Assembly (NCBI RefSeq): GCF_036226525.1
Contig: NZ_CP108487.1
Location: 6,324,001-6,388,000, forward strand
Direction of reading: 5' to 3'
Length of the DNA: 64,000 nucleotides
DNA from: Kribbella sp. NBC_01245
GTDB lineage: Bacteria > Actinomycetota > Actinomycetes > Propionibacteriales > Kribbellaceae
The translations under genes were made by a program, and so were the position numbers. The first letter of the stretch is position 1. Each line of letters opens with the position of its first letter. Below the pieces are notes generated by a model. It saw only the letters and a list, made by a program, of their open reading frames with translations, searched no databases and was not told the origin of the DNA. Of this stretch, positions 26,080-34,641 are shown in pieces.

Positions 26080-27327
26080 TCAGATTGATGCGTTGATCAG
26101 GAGGCTGCTGTCCCAGCTGGTTCTTGGCGCTGCCTGGAGCAGGTGGGCGCGGAGTGCGAGCGCGGTCCCGGCGGTGCCTTCGAGGAACCCTTGAGGTGTG
26201 TCGAGTGGTGCTGTGGTGTCCGGGCGTGGTGTTCTTCGCCGGTCGGCCGCGGCCGCGAGCTGGTCGGCGACACGTGCGAGCTGGGGTGAGGTGCTGTCGG
26301 CGGCGGCGAGGCGGGCAATGTAGGCGGCGCCTGCCAGGCCGTGGCACAGCGAGTTGTCGGTGAGCAGCGCGACTTGGTGGGAGTCGGTGAGTGCGTCGAC
26401 GAGTGCAGTTTCGGCGGCGTGCTTCCAGGCGGCGTCCCTGGTCGCGATGGCAGCAAGTTGCTGAGCGCGGCCCAAACCAGGAGTGCCGTAGCACCAGGAC
26501 GGCCGCTGCGGGCCGCGTTGCTGGAGGCGGCCGGTGCGCAATTCGGTGCGGGTGATCCAGTAGGGCCACCAGGTGCTGGTGGTCTCTGTGCGGTTCCAGC
26601 AGGGGCCCGTGTCGGTGGTCTGCTGCCAGCGGTCGAGCCAGTCCCGGATGCGGGCGATGGCTTCGTGGTGGCCGGGAACGGTGAAGCCGCGGTTGGCGGC
26701 GAGTGCGAGCAGGGCGAGGGGCCCGCCGATGCCGTGCGCCATGCCGGTGTTGGCGTGGCCGCCGGGGTAGTCCGGGGACGGGTTGCCGCCGGGGTCGAGG
26801 TGGGTCCACCAGCCGGGGAGTTCGTCGCCGTCATCGTGGATGGGCTGGGTGAGCCGGACCAGGTAGGCGAGGACATCGCGCAGCAGCGGCTGTCGGTGGT
26901 CGCGGCGCAGGAGGTGAGCGCCGAGGCCGGCGAGACCGCGGATGGTGTCGAACTCGCTGAGAGCCGGCAGCTGGCGGGCGTCGATGCGGGCGTGTGCGGC
27001 CGCCAGCCGGGCTTGGACGATGGTGGAGACCATCTCGTCGAGCATCGCGAGGGCGTCGCGGTAGCTGCCGGGATGGTGCTGATGTGCTCCGGTGATGGCG
27101 AAAGCGAACGCGGGAGCACCGTAATACAGGTGGGTTTGCTGGGTCGAGGTGATCCCTCCGGAGCTGGCCACCGCGAGCGCCTGGTGAGCGGTTTGCCAGG
27201 TGCCGTGGCCGGTTGCTGCGCGCTCGATGTCGAGTAGCGCGGCACCGACGGCGCCGCCGGCCAGTGACTGCCGTGTCTGGCCAGTCGAGGTGGGACGGGG
27301 CGTGAGTTGTCGCAGCTGGCCGGTCAT
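26080..27327 (-). CDS. lanC: Lanthipeptide cyclase LanC
   Basis: A 415-aa LanC-like cyclase that adds Cys thiols to dehydro-residues to form (methyl)lanthionine rings. The double-glycine helical repeats ('IRGLAGLGAHLL', 'NTGMAHGIGGPLALLA') and the zinc ligands ('SWCYGTPGLG' and 'NSLCHGLAGAAY') are all present, so it should be active. Its ATG overlaps the LanB stop (ATGA). Confidence 0.95.
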   Translation of the reverse strand: MTGQLRQLTPRPTSTGQTRQSLAGGAVGAALLDIERAATGHGTWQTAHQALAVASSGGITSTQQTHLYYGAPAFAFAITGAHQHHPGSYRDALAMLDEMVSTIVQARLAAAHARIDARQLPALSEFDTIRGLAGLGAHLLRRDHRQPLLRDVLAYLVRLTQPIHDDGDELPGWWTHLDPGGNPSPDYPGGHANTGMAHGIGGPLALLALAANRGFTVPGHHEAIARIRDWLDRWQQTTDTGPCWNRTETTSTWWPYWITRTELRTGRLQQRGPQRPSWCYGTPGLGRAQQLAAIATRDAAWKHAAETALVDALTDSHQVALLTDNSLCHGLAGAAYIARLAAADSTSPQLARVADQLAAAADRRRTPRPDTTAPLDTPQGFLEGTAGTALALRAHLLQAAPRTSWDSSLLINASI

Positions 27328-30300
27328 GGCTGGGTCTTCCGCCGTGCTGTCCAGGCGAGGGCAGCGGCACGGGCGAGGCGCAGGCAGTGGGATTCGTCGG
27401 TGCGGTCGATCCCGATCGCGCGGATGTGATGGACGTGCAGCAGCGACATCAGCACCTCGTCGAGATTGAGCTCGGTGTGCTCGAGTGCGGTCCGGTAGCT
27501 ACGTACGGCGTGATCCCGGCTGGTCCAGCTGTCGACGATCGCGAGCCCGGGGCCGGTGGCGCTCAGGCCTGCCCAGTCGTTGGTGGGGTCGGCGATCCGG
27601 ACGGCGGTGGTGAGGACGTCGCGCGGCGGTGCCTGGTCGAGTTCGGCGTTGGCGTGGTCGGTGAGCCATTGCATGGCGGCCTCTGTGCTGCCGGTGAACG
27701 CGGCGGCGATTGCAACGAAGTTCGCGGCCGTGACCGCCTGTCGCGCAGGGGCAGTCGGCTGACTGAGCTGGGTCAGGAGTGCTTGGGAGTCAGCCGCGAA
27801 GATTCGCTCGGCACCGGCCAGCGCGGCTTCACCGCCCCAGCGACCGGGCTCGGCGTAGTAGGGCGCGATCAGCAGATCGCGGAGCAGGCGCTGCTGCCGC
27901 AGCGAGTCGGCCCAGCGGCTGACTGCGGCCGTTGCAGGCCCGAACTCGTCCGGGCTGTTCAGCTGGAGTCTGAGGCGCAGGTGCGGCTGGGGATCCTGGT
28001 AGCGGATGAACCACCACCCGGTCCCGGCTGGGAGCTCGCCGAGCAGCCGGGGGAGGTGGGCTGTGAGGATTTCGTCTTGGCGGGCCGGGTGACCGTAAAG
28101 CTTGATCGTCATCCAGCACGACACGGCCGGCAGATGCCCGTGGCCCGGCGCTACTACGTGTTGAGGGCCGGGTCTGGGGAGCGTGGTCCGGCGCGGGGGT
28201 GTGGTGGCGATCAGGGGTGCGACGATCTCGTGGGTGTGGCCGTCGAGCCACCCGAACGCCTCGGCCGAGGCCTGCTCGGTCAGAGTGATCGTGCGGCCGC
28301 GCGCGAGATCGGCCCGAAGCACGGCAGCATGACTGATCTGGTCGAGGTCGAGCGGAAGCCGCTGGTCCCCACGGATGGCAAGGACCCTGACCGGGATACG
28401 CCGCTGCGCACGATGCTCGGTGAGCCGCTGAGCCCAGGCCTGCAGGCCGGTCTCGGCGGGCAGGTCGGTAGCGGTGATTCGCCAGGTCGCTGGAGAGATG
28501 ATGAGGCGGCCTCGGCGAAGTCTCGGCAGGTAGGGGAGCTGGGTTGCGGCGCCCCAATCGAACTGGGTGACTACTGCGGTGTGGGCGCGGGGGAGCTCGT
28601 TGAGGAATCGGGCGAGCGCGGGTGTGTGGGAGCGCAGCTCGATCGCGTTGAACAGGACCGGTTCGATCCAGCGGCCGCGGGAGATTGAGGAGAGTCTCAG
28701 CTGGTAGCCGTCGGTGGCGACCGCGAGGTCGCTGACCGGGATCGTTCCGGCTGCAGCCGGCCGGTGTTCGGCGACGCCGATCACGTCGGGCAGGACTTTC
28801 GGTGAGCGGGTGACGTGGGCGTCGGCGGCAGCTAGCGGCGGCGCCGACAGCTGCACCCGCAGTACGTCGCCTACGTCGGCACGAATGAGCTCGTCAGCGA
28901 GCTGGTTTCGGTAGGTGGCGCCGAGCAGGGGAAGAAATCGTCCAGTGACGGTGCCAATGCCGCGCGAGACGCTCGTCACGGCGAGCTCGAAGGCACCCTG
29001 GTCCAGTGCCGCGGTCGATGCTGCGTGAAGCTGGAACGTGAGCTCGAGGTGTCGCGCCGCCGCGATCCGTTCGGCGCCGCCTGGAGAGAGCTGATCGACG
29101 AGTTGTGGTGTCAGTTCGATCTCCGTGAGCTGGTCGACCGCGGCGGTCTGGGCCAGGGTCAGGAGCTGCAGGTCCCGGTCGGTGATGGCGCGGGCTGGTT
29201 CTGGTGTGGCGGTGAGGTAGCCGTCAGGGAAGCCGAGCCCAGAATCGGGGTCGACCAGGTCGAGCACGGGTACCAGGGTGCCGATTCCGTAGCGCTCGAA
29301 GAAGGCTTGCGCGTAGCGGGTCCAGGCGGGCGGGCCGAAAGGTGAGGTGCTCAGTTGGGTGAGCAGCCCGGCGGCAGCCGAGACCTCTCGCAGTACCGCC
29401 GCGGGTTGTGCGACGTCGATGTCGGCCCGGGTGTCCACGGCGAGTGGCCGCGGTGCTGAGGACAGGGCTGTCATGCGGCCGCCGAGCTCTGGGCGGATTG
29501 CGCTGGATGCCGACAGGTCGAGTTGGTTGTGGGCGATGAGATCACGCTGAATACCCTGCAACTGCCGGAAGACCGGTGAGACGGCGTTGATGCCGGATGC
29601 CCCGGCCGACGCGAGTACGTCGACCAGGTGCTGGAGGGCGTCGACGGTGGTCGCCGGGGCGTGCAGGTTGGTCAGCAGCGCCTTGGTCTGCAGGAGCTGG
29701 GTCAACAGCTGGTCGATCTGTTCGCCGGTGGCAGCGTCGAACTCGGCGCCGAGTTTGGCGGCCAGATCGTCCCATCGGATGGGCTCGGTGGCCAGCTCGA
29801 GGGCTAGCTGTACGGCGGTGGTGTGACGCAGTGACATCTCGACGGTATGGCTGGGATTACCGGTCGGCTGCAGCGGTTGGAAGGGCACCACGAGCCGGTC
29901 GCCTCGAACAGTGACGGTGTTGTTGACGACCACGTAGAGGTGTGGCCGAAGCTCGGGTGTCCGTTCGAGATTCTCGACGACGGCGCTGAGCCAACTGGCG
30001 CCCGCGCGAGCGGTGGCGCGGTGGTCACGGCCGAGGCGTACCGCGGCGGCAGCTCCGACGACGGCGGTGGAAACGCCCGCGGCTAGGCCGAAGGGTGTTG
30101 CCCGGCCGTGGAACCGGGAGACGTATTGGACCAAGGACAGCCCGGCCGAGGCGACCTTGCGGTGTTCAGTCACGTGTCCGTCGATGACGGCGCGGATGCG
30201 CGCGGTGAGGTCGGGGCTGGCGTGGTCGAGAGCGCCGCTGATGGAGGGCTGCTGTAGGACGGTTGCCATCCAGGTACGCCAGATCTCAACATCGCTGGCG

Positions 30301-30407
30301 TCTGCTCCGGTGAGCTGTGGCCAGGCGGGGATCGTAGAGGTGGTTAGCAGGCAGGACCGGAGCATGAGCGCGTTCACCGGCCGGTAGGTGCGGTGGTCGA
30401 GCGTCAT
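27324..30407 (-). CDS. lanB: Lanthipeptide dehydratase LanB (full length)
   Basis: A 1027-aa class I dehydratase. The N-terminal two-thirds is the glutamylation domain ('YVSRFHGRATPFGLAAGVS' near residue 100). The last 280 residues are the elimination domain ('TIKLYGHPARQDEIL', 'GWWFIRYQDPQPHLRLRL'). It uses glutamyl-tRNA to activate Ser/Thr and then eliminates glutamate. Start chosen at ATG 30407 because GGAG lies nine bases upstream; the frame is open further upstream, but those starts run through the lanA-lanB hairpin. Nearly adjacent to lanC and downstream of the precursor gene. Confidence 0.95.
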   Translation of the reverse strand: MTLDHRTYRPVNALMLRSCLLTTSTIPAWPQLTGADASDVEIWRTWMATVLQQPSISGALDHASPDLTARIRAVIDGHVTEHRKVASAGLSLVQYVSRFHGRATPFGLAAGVSTAVVGAAAAVRLGRDHRATARAGASWLSAVVENLERTPELRPHLYVVVNNTVTVRGDRLVVPFQPLQPTGNPSHTVEMSLRHTTAVQLALELATEPIRWDDLAAKLGAEFDAATGEQIDQLLTQLLQTKALLTNLHAPATTVDALQHLVDVLASAGASGINAVSPVFRQLQGIQRDLIAHNQLDLSASSAIRPELGGRMTALSSAPRPLAVDTRADIDVAQPAAVLREVSAAAGLLTQLSTSPFGPPAWTRYAQAFFERYGIGTLVPVLDLVDPDSGLGFPDGYLTATPEPARAITDRDLQLLTLAQTAAVDQLTEIELTPQLVDQLSPGGAERIAAARHLELTFQLHAASTAALDQGAFELAVTSVSRGIGTVTGRFLPLLGATYRNQLADELIRADVGDVLRVQLSAPPLAAADAHVTRSPKVLPDVIGVAEHRPAAAGTIPVSDLAVATDGYQLRLSSISRGRWIEPVLFNAIELRSHTPALARFLNELPRAHTAVVTQFDWGAATQLPYLPRLRRGRLIISPATWRITATDLPAETGLQAWAQRLTEHRAQRRIPVRVLAIRGDQRLPLDLDQISHAAVLRADLARGRTITLTEQASAEAFGWLDGHTHEIVAPLIATTPPRRTTLPRPGPQHVVAPGHGHLPAVSCWMTIKLYGHPARQDEILTAHLPRLLGELPAGTGWWFIRYQDPQPHLRLRLQLNSPDEFGPATAAVSRWADSLRQQRLLRDLLIAPYYAEPGRWGGEAALAGAERIFAADSQALLTQLSQPTAPARQAVTAANFVAIAAAFTGSTEAAMQWLTDHANAELDQAPPRDVLTTAVRIADPTNDWAGLSATGPGLAIVDSWTSRDHAVRSYRTALEHTELNLDEVLMSLLHVHHIRAIGIDRTDESHCLRLARAAALAWTARRKTQP

Positions 30408-30449
30408 CGCGGTCATCTCCTGCAGGTAGGGAACAAGTATTTGGAAGGC

Positions 30450-30503
30450 GAACGGCTGGTGCCGGCCGGAAGAACTGAGGTGTCGAACCGGCACCAGCCG
30501 TTC
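30450..30503 (-). promoter_or_regulatory. Perfect 16-bp hairpin between lanA and lanB
   Basis: GAACGGCTGGTGCCGG (30450-30465) is exactly complementary to 30488-30503, with a 22-nt loop, 16 bp after the precursor stop. Such a hairpin can act as a partial terminator or 3' stabiliser, giving more precursor than enzyme mRNA. No T-tract. Confidence 0.7.
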
Positions 30504-30519
30504 AGCAGCAGCTGACTGG

Positions 30520-30681
30520 TCAGCCCATGTTGGTGGCGCAGGCATTGGGACAGGTCGAGCCGCAGTTGTCGTCGGTGTTGCGGGCCATCAACGGCCCCGC
30601 GTCCGCGATCTCCAGGGCACGAATGTCCAGGTCGAAGGCCTGCTCCGGGCCAGTGCTGATGACCTCAGTGGTCGTGCGCAT
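30520..30681 (-). CDS. lanA: FxLD-family class I lanthipeptide precursor
   Basis: A 53-aa precursor with AAGGAG seven bases before the ATG. The leader has the FxLD box (F16-D17-L18-D19), which LanB recognises in class I systems. The C-terminal core after about residue 33 is rich in Cys (40, 44, 48), Thr (36, 43, 50) and Ser42, allowing up to three thioether rings. Asp37 and Asp38 are candidate PIMT targets. It overlaps the end of the upstream ribbon-helix-helix-like gene by 17 bp and is followed by a hairpin and lanB. No leader peptidase or exporter gene is recognised nearby. Confidence 0.9.
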   Translation of the reverse strand: MRTTTEVISTGPEQAFDLDIRALEIADAGPLMARNTDDNCGSTCPNACATNMG

Positions 30682-31030
30682 CGGTGTTCTCCTTCTGGTT
30701 AGGTGGATTCCGGCGGAATCGCCGGAACAACCGGCCGCGTTGGCGCGGGCCGGTGGACTGTGGTTTCCCTGCCGGTACATCGACGAGGTGGATCTCCTGT
30801 GCGCGGATCGTCCGGCCGCGGCCCGGCTCGATGACGACCAACTGTTTGCCTTGGGCAACCTCGTTCTCGATGAAGTCCAGGGCGGCAAGCCCGCGGCGCA
30901 TGGTCTCGCTGAACGAATCGCCTCGCCGACCGCTGATTCGCCGGAGGAGGATCGAGGTGTCGGCAGCCAAAGTGACAGGCACGACGTAGCACAGCTTTCC
31001 TTCGATCCAGCGGGGTTCAAGCTTGTTCAT
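30665..31030 (-). CDS. Ribbon-helix-helix-like small protein
   Basis: A 121-aa protein whose centre ('SFSETMRRGLAALDFIENEV', then 'GKQLVVIEPGRGRTIRAQE') looks like the RHH-type arrangement of two helices and a beta hairpin in small actinobacterial regulators. The C-terminus is basic ('RGRLFRRFRRNPP'). ATG 31030 has GAAGG upstream. Its last codons contain the ribosome binding site of the precursor gene, so the two are translationally linked. It could regulate the lanthipeptide genes; this is inference. Confidence 0.6.
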   Translation of the reverse strand: MNKLEPRWIEGKLCYVVPVTLAADTSILLRRISGRRGDSFSETMRRGLAALDFIENEVAQGKQLVVIEPGRGRTIRAQEIHLVDVPAGKPQSTGPRQRGRLFRRFRRNPPNQKENTDAHDH

Positions 31031-31265
31031 CGAGAGATGCCTTCGTGACAACGGGCCGGCGGGCAGGTATGGGGCGAAGCCCCCGGCGCTCGGGGGAGGC
31101 TCCTCAGACCAATGCGAGACAGGGGTCTCGCTTGGGGCGGATTGAGGTGCCGGGGGCCTCGGTCATGGTGAGGGGCGGGACAGGCAGAGTCGCGGCCGGT
31201 GAGGACTCCGGCCGTCCCCGGAAGACTCTCGGGTTGAGGATCCCGGTGCCGGTCCCGTCCCGGTC

Positions 31266-31694
31266 TCAGGGGAAGACCTCCTGGACATCAACTGCGAGGC
31301 GCTTCAGGCGCTCGAGTTTGGTTTCGCCCGTCGGCTCGCCGTCGATGATGACTGGTGAATCGAGGTGCGCCAGTCTGGAGACGAGGACTCGCTGCGGGGC
31401 AGTGCGTTCGATTGAGGCCAGCAAGGCGCGAAACCCGAGGCCGTTCTCGTACGGAAGGTCCACGTGGGTGGAGATCAACGTGAGCTGATGCCGTTCGGCG
31501 TACTCGCGGATGCGCGCAGTGTGCTCTCCGAGGTCGGCGCTGCGTTGCAGCCCGGTGGCATCGACATAGCCGAGCGTCCAAGCCCTGGCCTGCCGTGGCG
31601 TCGCCGCGCTGGTGGAGGGCCCTCGTGTCACTCCGGCGCTGGCCGCCAGAAGTGCTTCGACAGCGTCGGAGCTACGGCGCGGCTCATCGGTCAT
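31266..31694 (-). CDS. Resolvase-fold protein lacking the catalytic serine (copy 1)
   Basis: A 142-aa protein resembling the N-terminal domain of serine recombinases: an opening strand ('AWTLGYVDATG' in place of GYxRVS), an alternating helix-strand pattern ('LISTHVDLPYENGLGFRALLASIE') and 'VLVSRLAHLDS', matching the VxRLDRLxRS segment. The serine of the RVS motif is replaced by Ala-Thr and there is no DNA-binding domain, so recombination is unlikely. ATG overlaps the stop of its paralogue upstream. Downstream (31051-31265) no gene is supported. Confidence 0.6.
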   Translation of the reverse strand: MTDEPRRSSDAVEALLAASAGVTRGPSTSAATPRQARAWTLGYVDATGLQRSADLGEHTARIREYAERHQLTLISTHVDLPYENGLGFRALLASIERTAPQRVLVSRLAHLDSPVIIDGEPTGETKLERLKRLAVDVQEVFP

Positions 31695-32155
31695 GCGCTG
31701 CGAGCCGTTCGCGGTCGCTTTCCAGACAACGGCCGGACCTTGGCCAGGGTGTGCCGCTGGATCAGTTCCTGCCTCGTCTGCGTACCGTGGCGGACGTCAG
31801 CGGGGGTTTCGACGTGGGCAAGGCTCGGGACGAGGATGTGCTGTGGGTTGTAGCGGTCGGCGGCGATCAGCAGCACACGAAAACTTGATCCACCAAGGCC
31901 TGGATAGTCGACGTAGATGTGCCCGAGGGCTAGGTGCTCGGCGTCGGCGAACTCGGTGAGCTGCAGCCGCGTCCGGGCGATGGCGGCCTTGCCGCGCGGA
32001 AGACAGGCGGCATCGATGTAGCCGATGACGAATGGCTGCGGTTCGTGTCCTGCGACGATCGGCTCGTGGAGGTAGCCGGTTCTTGCCGCGAGGACGGCAG
32101 GCAGGAGGGCTGGACCTCTTGCTGCGCGGGCGGCCAGGGTGATGGTGGCAGCCAT
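31691..32155 (-). CDS. Resolvase-fold protein lacking the catalytic serine (copy 2)
   Basis: A 154-aa paralogue of the next gene ('VIGYIDAACLPRG', 'LGHIYVDYPGLGGSSFRVLL', 'ILVPSLAHVET'). The recombinase serine and the arginine of the RLxR segment are absent. Both ends overlap neighbouring genes by ATGA, showing one transcript. Possible roles are protein interaction or a regulatory use of the fold. Confidence 0.55.
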   Translation of the reverse strand: MAATITLAARAARGPALLPAVLAARTGYLHEPIVAGHEPQPFVIGYIDAACLPRGKAAIARTRLQLTEFADAEHLALGHIYVDYPGLGGSSFRVLLIAADRYNPQHILVPSLAHVETPADVRHGTQTRQELIQRHTLAKVRPLSGKRPRTARSA

Positions 32156-32715
32156 CAGTTACCTCCAGGCAGCTGCAAGGCCAGGCGTGGGGTGGGGCTG
32201 CCGATCGGCGACCGGTGTTCTCTGCCGCCGCCTTCGGTGGGGCACTGTGGACACCACAGCTGCAATCGTGAGTGGCGCGACAGCGACAGCATCACCCACA
32301 TGGCTGGAACGGCGAACACGAACGTTTCTGCCTGTTCCGGGATGACACTGCTGCGCTTCGTCAGGCTGACCAGTACGGCAACCGCGGCCACGCCTGCCAT
32401 CCAGCCCAGCTGGTGAGCCCCGAGCCAGTGGAACGTGGCCAGGCTCCAGCGGTAGCGCTCAGCTCTGGCTGAGCCGTCGTACGGCATCTCACCGATACAG
32501 CGCTCACACAACGGTCCGCGAGCATGCAGGAACAACGCGGCTGCGGCATAGACAACCGTCGACAACCACAGCAGTCCGAGCTCCGAGCTGAAGCGATGGG
32601 GAAGGTCAGCGAGCAAGTCGATGGTGGTGTAGGCGATTTGTCCCGCGTAGGCGGTGAACACGATCCGCCAGGCGTGATGGTCGATCCAGGGGCTGATGAA
32701 GAGGTCGTAACGCAC
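32155..32715 (-). CDS. Multi-pass membrane protein with Cys pairs
   Basis: A 186-aa protein with about four hydrophobic segments ('IVFTAYAGQIAYTTIDLL', 'LLWLSTVVYAAAALFLHA', 'GWMAGVAAVAVLVSL', 'FVFAVPAMWVMLSL'). Cytosolic loops carry 'CERC' and 'CPQC', which could bind a metal or form a disulfide. The only canonical start in frame is GTG 32715, but the frame is open and coding-like further upstream ('ILENLLDPGLPTEI...'), so the true start is in doubt. Operon with the resolvase-fold genes. Confidence 0.65.
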   Translation of the reverse strand: MRYDLFISPWIDHHAWRIVFTAYAGQIAYTTIDLLADLPHRFSSELGLLWLSTVVYAAAALFLHARGPLCERCIGEMPYDGSARAERYRWSLATFHWLGAHQLGWMAGVAAVAVLVSLTKRSSVIPEQAETFVFAVPAMWVMLSLSRHSRLQLWCPQCPTEGGGREHRSPIGSPTPRLALQLPGGN

Positions 32716-32812
32716 GGTGTCGTAGATCCGATCTTTGCGGCGGATTTCGGTTGGAAGGCCGGGGTCGAGCAGGTTCTCGAGGATGCGGGGCGACGTCGTC
32801 GGGGCTCTGCGG

Positions 32813-33148
32813 TCAGACGGGCCGACTGAACCGTGCCGTCGCTGTCGGCGGACTTGAGCCGGGTTCTCGCCTGGTCATGCCGAGCTCGTCGTCACTGTCG
32901 AGTCGCAGGACTGCTCGCAGAGCCGTGCGGTAGAGGTCGCGGGCGCGGCGCACTACGCCGCGCTCGAGTTTGGCGATGTAGTGGGCGTCCAGCGCGACTA
33001 CCTGGCCACAGTCGCTGTAGATCCACGCAGCAACGGCCTCGGCCAGTTCGGCTCGCGTCAGGCCATGGGCTTCGCGGGCACTACGCATTCTCGTGTTCGG
33101 CGGTCTCTGCTTGCTGGTCGGCAGTCTCGCGGCCGTCTGAGCGCTCAT
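32813..33148 (-). CDS. XRE-family helix-turn-helix protein
   Basis: A 111-aa protein with one HTH: 'MRSAREAHGLTRAELAEAV' and, after an insertion, 'HYIAKLERGVVRRARDLYR', as in actinomycete XRE proteins that read 'YIxKLERG'. No effector domain. Its ATG overlaps the stop of the preceding gene. Likely a regulator within the lanthipeptide-associated gene train. Confidence 0.8.
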   Translation of the reverse strand: MSAQTAARLPTSKQRPPNTRMRSAREAHGLTRAELAEAVAAWIYSDCGQVVALDAHYIAKLERGVVRRARDLYRTALRAVLRLDSDDELGMTRREPGSSPPTATARFSRPV

Positions 33149-33384
33149 GAGACCCCGCTGTACTGGACCGGCGCGCCGTTGACACGGCGGACGTTGTGGG
33201 TGGCGAGATGGTCGCAGCAGTCGTAGCTGCTGATCGTGCGAATCGGCGCCCCTGGACGACGCATGATCCCCGGGGGCGGCTCACCAAGAAGCAGCATGGG
33301 GCGCAGGCCCGCAAGTATCTCCTCGATGGTCCGGGCGTCGGCGAGGATGCGCCACGCCGCGGCAAGCTTCTCGGGATCGTTCAT
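33145..33384 (-). CDS. Small hypothetical protein
   Basis: A 79-aa protein: a helical N-terminus ('EKLAAAWRILADARTIEEIL'), a proline-rich middle, and a C-terminus with a vicinal Cys pair and His ('YDCCDHLATHNV'). ATG overlaps the methyltransferase stop and its own stop overlaps the HTH start, so it is part of the train. No family recognised. Confidence 0.65.
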   Translation of the reverse strand: MNDPEKLAAAWRILADARTIEEILAGLRPMLLLGEPPPGIMRRPGAPIRTISSYDCCDHLATHNVRRVNGAPVQYSGVS

Positions 33385-34280
33385 GCCAGCTTGCCGTTCT
33401 CGGGGATACGGCCAATGCCACCTGCGATACCTGCACCGTTCTTCATCTCGCGTTCGGCGTCGAAGTCGGGGTTTCGCCATTGGCGGCATTGCACGATGCC
33501 CGGGTCCTGGATCTGCTGGCCGGGGAACAGGGCCTCGATCTCGTTCTGGGTGCGGAACTGGCAGTGGTTGGGCCGGCCTTGGAGGACCTCCTCGAGGGGG
33601 TGGAGGACGCCTTTGGCGTGCTCGTCGCCGGTGTCGAGGAAATGTGAGATGGCCGTGTAGGACCCGGCTGGCAGGCGGTCGACGTAGCAGGCCATGATGT
33701 CGGCGATCTCATCGACGGGTCCGGGGTATTCGTGCAGGACCGCGGTGCAGATCAGGCCGATCGGCTTTGCCCAGTCGAGGAACTCGTTGAGTTCAGTGCT
33801 GTCAAGGATCTCTTTGGGCTGGTAGATGTCGCCGTCGATGATGAGGACCTGCCCTGGCTGGTCACGCAGTGCCCGGGCGTGCGCGAGAACGATCAGATCG
33901 TTGTCGACGTACACGACCTTCGAGGCTCGGCTGGCGCTCAGGACGCTGCCGTAGAGGCTCTTCGCGTCAGTGGGCGGTAGACCGTCGGTGGGAATGCCGG
34001 GGCCGAGGTCGATGAACTGTGTGATGCCGACTGCTTGTAGCTCGGCCACGACGCGGTGGACGAAGGCGTTGTTGGCGTGCACGATCTGGCTGAAGACAGG
34101 GTGTGGCACGGCCTCGCCGAGTCGGTCGAACAGATCGCGCTCGGCCGAGAAGCAGTTCTTCCCTCCGCTGGCGAGGTTCCACAGCAGAGCGCTGTGTGGG
34201 TACGAAAGCGTGTCCTCGAATCCGGGTGGCCAGCCGTTGCGGTTAGCCAACGAATCAGCCTCGTCGGCATATCTCGCCAT
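33381..34280 (-). CDS. DUF574-family SAM-dependent methyltransferase
   Basis: A 299-aa protein of the actinobacterial Methyltransf_19/DUF574 family. It shows the family pattern 'NAFVHRVVAELQAVGITQFI', SAM motif 'IDLGPGIPTDG' and acidic loop 'VVYVDNDLIVLAHARAL'. Members are abundant in actinomycetes near XRE/DUF397 regulators; substrates are unknown. It heads the minus-strand gene train leading to the lanthipeptide genes and diverges from an XRE/DUF5753 regulator. The 0.5 kb between them holds operator-like repeats and no gene. Confidence 0.9.
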   Translation of the reverse strand: MARYADEADSLANRNGWPPGFEDTLSYPHSALLWNLASGGKNCFSAERDLFDRLGEAVPHPVFSQIVHANNAFVHRVVAELQAVGITQFIDLGPGIPTDGLPPTDAKSLYGSVLSASRASKVVYVDNDLIVLAHARALRDQPGQVLIIDGDIYQPKEILDSTELNEFLDWAKPIGLICTAVLHEYPGPVDEIADIMACYVDRLPAGSYTAISHFLDTGDEHAKGVLHPLEEVLQGRPNHCQFRTQNEIEALFPGQQIQDPGIVQCRQWRNPDFDAEREMKNGAGIAGGIGRIPENGKLA

Positions 34281-34641
34281 CGTTGACCTTTCGCAGGGTT
34301 CAGGTGTGAGCGCGATGACCGCGCTGTGGGCTGGTGGGAGCCCCCGGAGGTTCCAGGGAGGTGGCTGGTGTGGCCGGCCCTCACAGGGGGAGGGCCGGAT
34401 CGGCCCACCAGGGGCTCCGATCAGGGGCGACGGAGCCCTGAAGCTCGAGGTCCGCCAGGCCCACGAGCAGTGGGGTGCTGGGACACCCCTGGCCGCGGCT
34501 CCGTCGCCGGTTCCCCTGACGGCGCACCGTCAGGGAGCTCGTTTCGTCAGCGACGGCGGAAGCTGCCGAGGTGGTCCATTGGTGGCGGCGTCGGTGTCGT
34601 CATTGGTCTCCCCGTTCAATCACTGTCTGGCGTCGGGCATC

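Noticed and set aside
31266..32155. Active serine recombinases indicating a mobile element
   Set aside because: Catalytic serine and DNA-binding domain are missing, and no inverted repeats or target duplication are visible.
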